DNA of 5,403 bases. It comes from Kiritimatiellia bacterium (GTDB lineage: Bacteria > Verrucomicrobiota > Kiritimatiellia > SLAD01). The position numbers and the translations under genes were made by a program. The stretch is from contig SLLF01000045.1 in assembly GCA_007134175.1 (NCBI GenBank), positions 1 to 5,403 of the forward strand, written 5' to 3'. The notes beneath the pieces were generated by a model. That model was not told the origin of the DNA, did not search any database, and saw nothing but the letters and a program-made list of their open reading frames with translations. Positions within the stretch are counted from its first letter, which is position 1. Every line of letters begins with the position of its first letter. Shown here one piece after another: positions 1 to 5,403 of the stretch.

Positions 1-1770
1 GACCTCGGCGTGATGGTACCGGCGGCAGTCGGTCAGGCACTGGGTTTGCGGGCGCGCCATGGCGACCAAGCCTGGGTCTGCTGCCACTGCGGCGATGCCG
101 GCTGGATTTCAGGCCAGGCGCTGAACGGCTTCAACGGCGCCGATCTGCACGCGGCCCCGATCAGCTTCATCATGCACCGCAACGGTATCCAGCTCTCGGA
201 CACCAATAAGAACATCATGGATAAGGACCCGCGGCCGATTATCGCCGCGCTCGGCATTGAGCTGATCGAAATTCCGTCGCTGCTGAATACCGCCGAGCTG
301 TTCGCCGCCTACCAGCAGGCGCGTGCCCTGGCGCGAGAGGGGCGCCCCAACCTGATCTACCCCACCGGCTATCCCAGCGTGAAGCTGTCCGAGTTCGGCG
401 AGCGCTACGGCGTGATGAAAGAACTGGAAACGTTTGCTAAAGAGCATCAGGTGGCCCTGGATACCGAAATCTGGATTCCGGGCTCGTTGATGAGTTACCG
501 CGACGTGCTCCCGATGATCGAGTGTTTGTTCCACGTCAACAATCTCCCCGGCGGGGCCGGCCATCATGACGGACACATGAAGGGACGGTCACTGGATGAG
601 GTGCTGGCCAACCCGCTGCTGCAATTCAGCGCGGAACAGGAGCAGGCCCTCGCCGCCCTGCGCGCCGGCGACCGGCGCGTGGTTGTGACCGAGGCCCGGC
701 CAGCGCCTGGCCAACCAAACCTGTTGGTGGACGACCAGCAGGCGGCGGCGGTCGATCTGCCGTTGCCGGGCAAGTCCACCAGCCCGCGCGCCGGCGTGGA
801 AGCGGCCTACGCGCTGGTCGCGGAACAGCATCCAGACAATGTCTTTATCGTCTCCTGCGACCTGGACCCCTCCACCAAACTGGGCAAGGCCAAGAAGTTC
901 CTCGCGGCCGACCATCAATTCGAAATGAGCATTGAGGAGCAGGTGTCGGCCATCATGGCCAACGGCCTGGCCGTCAGCAGTCCGCAACCGCAGTTAAACG
1001 TCTTTTCCACCTTCTCCGCCTTCTTTGAGGGGATCGCCCGGGAAGGGTTCGAGATGTGGCGCTATACGCGCAACTTGAACGGGGTCAACGAGGGGCTGAA
1101 CGTCACGTTCCACCTCTCGCATGTCGGGGCGTGCACCGGTCGCGACCATTATTCCGGCTGGAGTCTGGACTGGATCAATCTGGCGCTAGGCTATCTGCCC
1201 TACCTGCGCCGTTTCTACACGCCGGCGGACGCCCGTGCCGCCTTCATCGCCGTCCGTGATTTAGCGGCGGGGTATGGGGGCCACATCATCGGTATCCCGC
1301 GCGACAACCTGCCTATCCTGGCACGCCAGGACGCGAGCGGCCCGCTCTGGGACACGGCGGCGCCGTGGGAAGCACTGACGCCTTATCGCCAAGTCAAAGG
1401 GGCGCGCAAGGCCATTCTGGCGGTCGGCGCACCGGCTTGGTTGGCGGGTGAAGCGGCCGACGAGCTGGGTGACGTGGATGTGTATGTCGTCAACGGGTTC
1501 CCGCTGCCGGTCGACGGATTACCGACCATCTTCGAGCGCTATCCGGATGGTGTGGTGACGGTGGAGGACGGTTTAATCGGGACGCCGGAACAGGGTGGTT
1601 TGCACGGTTTTGCGGGATATGTCCGCACCGCAGCCTACGGACAAACACTGCCGCTGGCGCATATCGGCATCGTGGATCCGCGGGTGGCGCCGTCGGAAGG
1701 GCATTTGGAGACCTGGGCTCACTTCGGGATAACGCGCACCGACATTATCGCTGCGATCAACGGCTTGTGA
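1..1770 (+). CDS. Divergent transketolase-like ThDP-dependent enzyme, 5'-truncated by window edge
   Basis: The frame is open from base 1 (589 visible residues, numbered here from base 1), so the true start lies upstream; the GTG at 10 is internal, because the first residues (DLGVMVPAAVGQALGL) match the middle of a transketolase N-terminal domain. Domain order is transketolase-like: the ThDP pyrophosphate-binding domain with GDAG at 31-34 and HRNGIQLS near 59-66, the usual spacing for the Asp and Asn that bind the metal; a pyrimidine-binding domain (about 262-440) with SIEEQ, whose second Glu (313) aligns with the catalytic Glu of transketolase; and a C-terminal transketolase domain (about 468-589). 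Oddities: GDG is GDA, the Glu normally following it is Ser, the sugar-phosphate GxDGPTH region reads CTGRDHYSGWS, and a long atypical segment (about 124-195) holds GGAGHHDGHMKG. The family is well supported. The substrate is unknown, and canonical transketolase or DXP synthase activity is doubtful. It overlaps the next gene by 4 bases. Confidence 0.88.
   Translation, partial: DLGVMVPAAVGQALGLRARHGDQAWVCCHCGDAGWISGQALNGFNGADLHAAPISFIMHRNGIQLSDTNKNIMDKDPRPIIAALGIELIEIPSLLNTAELFAAYQQARALAREGRPNLIYPTGYPSVKLSEFGERYGVMKELETFAKEHQVALDTEIWIPGSLMSYRDVLPMIECLFHVNNLPGGAGHHDGHMKGRSLDEVLANPLLQFSAEQEQALAALRAGDRRVVVTEARPAPGQPNLLVDDQQAAAVDLPLPGKSTSPRAGVEAAYALVAEQHPDNVFIVSCDLDPSTKLGKAKKFLAADHQFEMSIEEQVSAIMANGLAVSSPQPQLNVFSTFSAFFEGIAREGFEMWRYTRNLNGVNEGLNVTFHLSHVGACTGRDHYSGWSLDWINLALGYLPYLRRFYTPADARAAFIAVRDLAAGYGGHIIGIPRDNLPILARQDASGPLWDTAAPWEALTPYRQVKGARKAILAVGAPAWLAGEAADELGDVDVYVVNGFPLPVDGLPTIFERYPDGVVTVEDGLIGTPEQGGLHGFAGYVRTAAYGQTLPLAHIGIVDPRVAPSEGHLETWAHFGITRTDIIAAINGL
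1767..1770 (+). other. GTGA stop/start overlap coupling the ThDP enzyme and PHP genes
   Basis: The TGA of the transketolase-like gene (1768-1770) overlaps the GTG start of the PHP gene (1767-1769). With no Shine-Dalgarno sequence just upstream, terminating ribosomes probably restart here. This supports one transcript and a fixed start for the PHP gene. Confidence 0.75.
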
Positions 1771-2618
1771 TTGACCTACACACCCACTCCTGTTTCTCCG
1801 ACGGTACCGATACGCCGGAGGAATTAGTCACACGGGCGGTGGCGGGCGGGCTGCAGGGTTTGGCACTGACCGACCACGACACGGTGGCGGGTGTGCCGCG
1901 CCTGCTGGCGGCCGCCCGGCAGCAGGGCTTGGAGGCGATAGGCGGGGTTGAAGTCAGCACCACCTTCGCGAGCGGGGAAATGCATCTTCTCGGATACTGT
2001 GTGGATCATAACGATCCACACCTGACCGAACGGCTGGCGTGGGTCCGTACCGGGCGCCGGGCGCGCAACGAGGCCATCGTGCAGAAGCTGAAGCAACTGG
2101 GCCTGCCCTTGACCTGGTCAGCAATCAAAGCGCAATGTGCCGGTGATGTTGTTGGTCGCCCTCACCTGGCCCAGGCCATGGTGCAGCGCGGCTATGTCCG
2201 CAACGCCAAGGAAGCGTTTAACCGTTACTTGGCGCGTGGTGCGGCGGCGTATGTGGCCCGGCGAACCTTGACGGCGGCAGAGGCCATCACCGTTATCCGG
2301 CAGGCCGGGGGCGTGCCGGTACTCGCTCATCCCTGCACGCTGGAATTGAGCCGCGAATCATTGCGCACGCTATTGGAGGAGCTGCAGTCCTTAGGGTTGG
2401 GTGGACTGGAAGTCCATTATCCTCAGCATGACCACGATCAAACCCTCTTTTATGCCGGGTTGGCGCACGACTTGAATCTCATCGCCACCGGTGGTACCGA
2501 CTACCATGGTGCGCGTACCCCGGACTTGAAGTTGGGGCGCGGATTTGGTCAGCTGGCAGTGCCGCCTGACACCTTGCACCTATTGACCCAACGGCGGCCC
2601 GCCGGACGTAAAGCGTGA
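1767..2618 (+). CDS. PHP-domain phosphoesterase, RNase AM/TrpH (YciV) type
   Basis: A 283-residue protein with the full set of PHP metal-site motifs: HTHSCFSDG (H5, H7, D12), TDHD (D36, H37), VEVS (E62), H73, GRPHLA (H133), AHP (H188), EVHYP (E215, H217) and GGTDYHG (D245, H247). This arrangement and length match the YciV/TrpH family. Characterised members hydrolyse 3',5'-bisphosphonucleotides (pAp-like) or act as a 5'-to-3' exoribonuclease that trims rRNA 5' ends (E. coli RNase AM). The protein should be a cytosolic metalloenzyme with a multi-metal centre. The start is GTG at 1767, because MIDLHTHS is the normal family beginning and no longer N-terminus is needed. No Shine-Dalgarno sequence precedes it; with the GTGA overlap, this suggests termination-reinitiation from the upstream gene. 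The family is certain; whether RNA or small bisphosphonucleotides are the substrate here is inference. It is less likely to be a DNA polymerase PHP module or a histidinol phosphatase, given the length and motif set. Confidence 0.93.
   Translation: MIDLHTHSCFSDGTDTPEELVTRAVAGGLQGLALTDHDTVAGVPRLLAAARQQGLEAIGGVEVSTTFASGEMHLLGYCVDHNDPHLTERLAWVRTGRRARNEAIVQKLKQLGLPLTWSAIKAQCAGDVVGRPHLAQAMVQRGYVRNAKEAFNRYLARGAAAYVARRTLTAAEAITVIRQAGGVPVLAHPCTLELSRESLRTLLEELQSLGLGGLEVHYPQHDHDQTLFYAGLAHDLNLIATGGTDYHGARTPDLKLGRGFGQLAVPPDTLHLLTQRRPAGRKA
1999..2021. repeat. Perfect 9-bp inverted repeat inside the PHP gene
   Basis: GTGTGGATC (1999-2007) and GATCCACAC (2013-2021) are exact reverse complements around a 5-base loop ATAAC. 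No T-run follows, so it is not an intrinsic terminator. It encodes part of the family segment after the LLGY motif (CVDHNDPH), so coding constraint may explain it. Confidence 0.6.
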
Positions 2619-2636
2619 TAGTGCATCAACCGTATG
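2616..2636 (+). other. Tandem in-frame stops between PHP and TamB genes
   Basis: TGA (2616-2618) is immediately followed by TAG (2619-2621), and the TamB ATG (2634) comes 12 bases later in the same reading frame as the PHP gene. The double stop would prevent a read-through fusion of a cytosolic enzyme to a membrane-anchored protein. The 15-base gap has no clear ribosome binding site, so translation of TamB probably depends on ribosomes ending nearby. Confidence 0.7.
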
Positions 2637-4973
2637 AAACGCATCCCAGGATTAAGCGCATTGGTATTGCTGGTGGCGGTCGCCTTCCTGCTGAGCCCGC
2701 CCGGCCTGCAATGGGTGGCCCGGCGCGTCGCGGCCCGATTGGAAAGCCACTGGTCTGCCACGGTGCAGATCGAAGCCCCGCGCCTAAGCTGGCCTGGTCG
2801 CTTCCAGCTCAAACGGTTCCGGGTGTATGACGAGGAACAAACCTATCTGGATCTGCAGCAACTGGAGATCCGACTGCACCTGAAACCGCTGTGGCAGCGG
2901 ACGGTGGATATCGAACGCATTCAGGTGGCGGAAATCCACTATACGGGGTGGCCGGAGACGATCACCCCTGCGGGGCCCGAACCGCCGGCGCCCGCATCAG
3001 CGGTCGAGCCGGTCACACCGGACGAGCCACGCCCGGGGTGGCTGCAGCGCATTCAGATCAAGCTCCGGGAAATCAACCTGCCGCGGATCGTGTTGGATGT
3101 CGGGCAAACAGAATCGCCCATGGAACTGACGTTCCTTGCCGGGGCCACGCTGGACCAGGGGCGCTTGGCCGAGGTCCGCGTGGAAACCTTCCACTGGACG
3201 AGCGGCGAGTTGGAAGCCTATCTGCTTGATCCGTTGCACCTGGCCGGGGACGGCATCACCTATGCGTTAACACCGGTTCGTGGCCGGATTGGACCAGGCC
3301 AGATCGAAATGCGCGGTCAGATGGTGGACAGCGAGTTCGACTTCAGCTTGAACGTCATGGCCCTGCCGCTGGCGACGTTCGGGTTTGCCAGGGTCCACCA
3401 TGCCGAAGGGCAGGTCGTCGGTCAAATCGACCTGCGGGGCACCCCCGCCAATCCGTCCGTGCACCTGGTGATTATCTTTAGCGAGTTACGGCCGGCCCCC
3501 ACGATACCATGGGACGGCCCGCCGGCGCGTTTCACCCTGCGCGCCGATCTGGACGACTACGATTTCCGTGCCGAGCTCAAACTGGAAGGGTTGCCGGGGG
3601 ATCCGTTGCAAATCGAACTGGGCTGGCCCTGGCCGCTTGCCCTCCGCCCCCTAGCCGTTGAATGGCCGCCGACCGGTCCCCTGACCGGACACGTCCGTGG
3701 GGCGACCGACCTGGGCGACCTGGCCGCTTTGCTGGTGCTGGATGTACACCGGTTGGCGGGCCGGTTATCGGTCGACATCGATATCGGCGGCATGTGGTCT
3801 CAACCAGATCTGAGCGGCCACTTGGCAATCCGGGAGGGATCGTACGAGCACGACCTGACCGGCACGCTGCTCCGCCAAGTCGAGCTGCACTTGGAGGGGA
3901 GGCAGGACGGCCTGTGGCTGGAGCGTTTCGAGGCGACCGACGGGGGGCGTGGTCGGTTGACCACCACGGGCCATTGGCTCGTGCTGCCGGACCACGATTA
4001 CCCTTTCCAGATCCGGTTGGACCTGGACCGGTTCCGACTGCTCCGCAACGAACTGGCCACGGCAATCGGCCATGGCCGCCTCGAGTGGCAGGGCAACCTG
4101 AAGGCCCAGACGATTGAAGGGCGGCTACGGGTCGACCCGGTAGAGGTGCATATTCCTGAACGATTACCCCCCCATATTATTGATCTACCGGTAACCGAGA
4201 TCGATGGTCTACCCCCGCCGCCACCGCCACCGCCGCCGCCACCTCGCCAGCGCGAACTGACGCTGGATGTTGAGGTGGCGCTGCCGGAGCGATTCTTCGT
4301 CCGCGGTCGTGGGCTGGATTCTGAATGGGGCGGGCGGATCCAGGTGTCGGGCCCTGTCCACGACCCGACAATCAGCGGCACGCTCTCTATTTTACGCGGT
4401 CGTTTTGTCTTTTTCGGGCGGCGCCTCCGCCTGGCGCGCGGCACCTTGACCTTGGACGGTGGTTTTCCCCCAGCCCCGTTACTCGACATTGTAGCTGAGG
4501 CGCGCTCCGGTGGCATCACGACCCAATTCCGTCTACATGGCCCGTTGGAGGCCCCCGTTATCGACTTGAGATCTGTTCCCGACATGCCGGAAGATGAGAT
4601 ATTGGCGCGTCTGCTCTTTGGCCGTGAGGCCGCGCGTATCACACCCTGGCAAGCCATCACACTGGCGCAAGCGGTAAACCGCATGCGTGGCGGCAGCAGT
4701 ACATTTGATCTTCTGGGCGAGACACGCCGCCGCCTGCATGTCGATCAAATCGAAATCCGCGATCGCGAACAGCTCGGCGGAACGGATGAGACGGCCTTGG
4801 CGGTCGGCAAATATGTTGGTGACCACGTTTACGTTGAGATCGAGCGGGGCCTGGCCACCGAAGGCAGCCGCATCATGACCGAGGTGGAGTTGACCCCGAA
4901 CGTGCGACTGGAAACCGAACTGGGGCCCGAATCCGCAACGGGCCTGGATATAATTTGGATGTGGGAGTTCTGA
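2634..4973 (+). CDS. tamB: TamB-family inner-membrane-anchored envelope assembly/lipid transport protein (short form)
   Basis: A 779-residue protein with an uncleaved-looking signal anchor (about 7-20, LSALVLLVAVAFLL after MKR), then a long periplasmic region of alternating beta-rich segments. The C-terminal TamB domain (old DUF490) is clear: FFVRGRGLDSEWGG (554-567), RGRFVFFGRRL (588-598), PLLDIVAEAR, a 'SVPDMPEDEILARLLFG' block (647-663), VGKYVGDHVYVEIERG, and a C-terminus ending in Phe (LDIIWMWEF). Known members span the periplasm as a groove-shaped bridge and act in outer-membrane protein assembly with TamA and/or in phospholipid transport to the outer membrane. It is much shorter than E. 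coli TamB (about 1260 residues). Pro-rich linkers occur at about 112-134 and as eleven consecutive prolines at 527-537. ATG at 2634 is the first start after in-frame stops TGA and TAG at 2616-2621; no good Shine-Dalgarno sequence is seen. No TamA/BamA gene is in view. Family assignment is strong; the exact role is inferred. Confidence 0.9.
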   Translation: MKRIPGLSALVLLVAVAFLLSPPGLQWVARRVAARLESHWSATVQIEAPRLSWPGRFQLKRFRVYDEEQTYLDLQQLEIRLHLKPLWQRTVDIERIQVAEIHYTGWPETITPAGPEPPAPASAVEPVTPDEPRPGWLQRIQIKLREINLPRIVLDVGQTESPMELTFLAGATLDQGRLAEVRVETFHWTSGELEAYLLDPLHLAGDGITYALTPVRGRIGPGQIEMRGQMVDSEFDFSLNVMALPLATFGFARVHHAEGQVVGQIDLRGTPANPSVHLVIIFSELRPAPTIPWDGPPARFTLRADLDDYDFRAELKLEGLPGDPLQIELGWPWPLALRPLAVEWPPTGPLTGHVRGATDLGDLAALLVLDVHRLAGRLSVDIDIGGMWSQPDLSGHLAIREGSYEHDLTGTLLRQVELHLEGRQDGLWLERFEATDGGRGRLTTTGHWLVLPDHDYPFQIRLDLDRFRLLRNELATAIGHGRLEWQGNLKAQTIEGRLRVDPVEVHIPERLPPHIIDLPVTEIDGLPPPPPPPPPPPRQRELTLDVEVALPERFFVRGRGLDSEWGGRIQVSGPVHDPTISGTLSILRGRFVFFGRRLRLARGTLTLDGGFPPAPLLDIVAEARSGGITTQFRLHGPLEAPVIDLRSVPDMPEDEILARLLFGREAARITPWQAITLAQAVNRMRGGSSTFDLLGETRRRLHVDQIEIRDREQLGGTDETALAVGKYVGDHVYVEIERGLATEGSRIMTEVELTPNVRLETELGPESATGLDIIWMWEF
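4212..4244 (+). repeat. CCN codon run encoding eleven consecutive prolines in the TamB protein
   Basis: Eleven proline codons in a row (residues 527-537) use CCC, CCG, CCA and CCT. It is therefore not a simple mononucleotide or trinucleotide slip, although CCG/CCA alternate locally. It lies between the central repeat region and the conserved C-terminal TamB domain. Runs of this length are known to stall ribosomes unless elongation factor P (EF-P) is present. Confidence 0.9.
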
Positions 4974-4997
4974 TCAGGGTTGTATCGCGGCTTGGCG

Positions 4998-5026
4998 TTG
5001 ACCCGGCTGGAGGGGTGGCGTATTTT
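4998..5026 (+). promoter_or_regulatory. Candidate sigma70-type promoter for ffh
   Basis: TTGACC (4998-5003, 5 of 6 to the -35 consensus) and TATTTT (5021-5026, 4 of 6 to the -10 consensus) are separated by exactly 17 bases in the gap between the TamB gene and ffh. Transcription would start near 5033, leaving a leader of about 17 bases that contains the ribosome binding site. The position and spacing are seen directly; activity is inferred. It is the only well-spaced pair I found in this gap. Confidence 0.5.
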
Positions 5027-5036
5027 GTGCATCGTC

Positions 5037-5044
5037 AGGGAAGG
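5037..5044 (+). promoter_or_regulatory. Ribosome binding site of ffh
   Basis: AGGGAAGG ends five bases before the ATG at 5050 and is complementary in type to the 16S 3' end. It fixes the ffh start. It contrasts with the PHP and TamB genes, whose starts have no comparable purine-rich motif, so ffh initiates independently while the upstream genes probably rely on coupling. Confidence 0.8.
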
Positions 5045-5049
5045 ATGAT

Positions 5050-5403
5050 ATGTTTGATACCTTAACCGGTTCGTTACAGAAGATTTTCAAGAATTTGCGC
5101 GGCTACGGGAAGCTGAACGAACGCAATGTGAAAGATGCGCTGCGTGAAGTGCGGCTGGCCTTGCTGGAAGCCGATGTGCATTTCGAGGTCGTGCGTTCGT
5201 TTGTCACCCGCGTGAGGGAACGATGCCTAGGGGAGGATGTGCTGGATCATATCACGCCGGGCCAGCAAGTGATTAAACGGATTCACGAGGAGTTGGTAGC
5301 GTTACTGGGGCACGAACAACAGGATTTTGATTTGAGTGGCCCACCAGCGAGCGTCTTGTTGCTCGGGCTGCACGGTTCAGGAAAAACCACAACGGCCGGC
5401 AAA
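5050..5403 (+). CDS. ffh: Signal recognition particle GTPase Ffh (SRP54), 3' part beyond window
   Basis: An open frame of 118 residues running off the right edge. The N-terminus MFDTLTGSLQKIFKNLRG, then LNERNVKDALREVRLALLEADV (22-43), is the helical N domain of Ffh with its characteristic ALLEADV motif. It leads into the GTPase domain beta strand and the G1 P-loop GLHGSGKTTTAGK (106-118), where the window ends. Ffh binds 4.5S/SRP RNA and signal sequences of nascent chains and, with receptor FtsY, delivers ribosomes to SecYEG. FtsY is unlikely: there is no acidic A domain and the N domain starts at residue 1. The start is secured by AGGGAAGG five bases upstream of ATG. One change from the common GLQGSGKTT is His at 108 in place of Gln. 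The M domain and remaining G motifs lie outside the window. Confidence 0.95.
   Translation, partial: MFDTLTGSLQKIFKNLRGYGKLNERNVKDALREVRLALLEADVHFEVVRSFVTRVRERCLGEDVLDHITPGQQVIKRIHEELVALLGHEQQDFDLSGPPASVLLLGLHGSGKTTTAGK

Larger units (their letters stand above)
4974..5049. other. Intergenic gap between TamB gene and ffh
   Basis: This 76-base gap is the only non-coding stretch of any length in the window. It holds the candidate promoter and the ffh ribosome binding site. I see no stable hairpin followed by a T-run, so no terminator for the upstream genes; some read-through into ffh is likely. Confidence 0.6.

Noticed and set aside
10..12. GTG at 10 (or ATG at 13) as start of the transketolase-like gene
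   Set aside because: The frame is open to base 1 and the residues there align with the interior of the ThDP domain, so the gene is cut by the window edge.
109..987. Minus-strand frames opposite the transketolase-like gene
   Set aside because: They are shadows of a strongly supported plus-strand gene in GC-rich DNA, with no recognisable motifs or ribosome sites.
2615..2830. Alternative plus-strand frame starting at GTG 2615
   Set aside because: It overlaps the N-terminal anchor of the TamB protein in another frame and shows no protein-like features.
3577..4117. Overlapping plus- and minus-strand frames of 100-160 codons within the TamB gene
   Set aside because: Low-complexity Arg/Pro/Gly-rich translations typical of alternative frames in GC-rich coding sequence.
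3998..4684. Long minus-strand frame (228 codons) with a poly-Gly run
   Set aside because: It is antisense to the conserved C-terminal half of the TamB gene; the poly-Gly is the complement of the proline codons, and the composition is Arg/Ser-rich without family features.
4758..4767. Palindrome CGCGATCGCG containing the HIP1-like octamer GCGATCGC
   Set aside because: I noticed only this one copy in the window and it lies within coding sequence; a single site is no evidence for a cyanobacterial-type HIP1 pattern.
4949..4954. Exact TATAAT near the 3' end of the TamB gene
   Set aside because: No -35-like hexamer at 16-18 bases upstream and no correctly placed extended -10 TG; it encodes part of the conserved C-terminal strand. 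The TTGACC/TATTTT pair downstream is a better promoter.
1..5403. CRISPR arrays, tRNA/rRNA genes, insertion sequences or a novel defence system
   Set aside because: I found no spaced direct repeats, cloverleaf-like sequence, transposase motifs or unexplained non-coding region; nearly all bases are in four recognisable genes.

Overview
The window is a compact, GC-rich, fully co-directional stretch of a bacterial chromosome. All four supported genes lie on the plus strand. In order they are: the 3' part of a divergent transketolase-like thiamine-diphosphate (ThDP) enzyme, a PHP-domain phosphoesterase of the RNase AM/TrpH (YciV) type, a short TamB-family envelope protein, and the 5' part of ffh (SRP54, the signal recognition particle GTPase). 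I see no tRNA, rRNA, mobile element, CRISPR array or integration scar.

Organism: a TamB-like protein with an N-terminal membrane anchor and a TamB C-terminal domain points to a diderm (Gram-negative type) bacterium. High GC and this gene set would fit Proteobacteria or a PVC-type lineage such as Kiritimatiellota or Verrucomicrobiota. I cannot decide between them from sequence alone, and the phylum is only a guess.

Layout: the ThDP enzyme is open at the left edge (frame open from base 1) and stops at 1770. The PHP gene starts at a GTG inside that stop region (GTGA, 4-base overlap). It ends with tandem stops TGA-TAG at 2616-2621, and the TamB gene begins 15 bases after the first stop, in the same reading frame. 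None of these three genes' visible junctions has a good Shine-Dalgarno sequence, so they look like one translationally coupled transcription unit. A 76-base gap (4974-5049) follows. It contains a plausible sigma70-type promoter (TTGACC, 17-base spacer, TATTTT) and a clear ribosome binding site for ffh, which therefore probably has its own promoter. ffh runs off the right edge just after its P-loop.

Functionally the genes are heterogeneous: carbon metabolism, nucleotide/RNA processing, outer-membrane biogenesis and protein targeting. I see no dedicated defence or secondary-metabolite system. The items most worth a second look are the transketolase-like enzyme, which keeps the cofactor and catalytic residues but has lost sugar-phosphate-site signatures and carries an unusual His-rich segment, and the run of eleven prolines in the short TamB protein.
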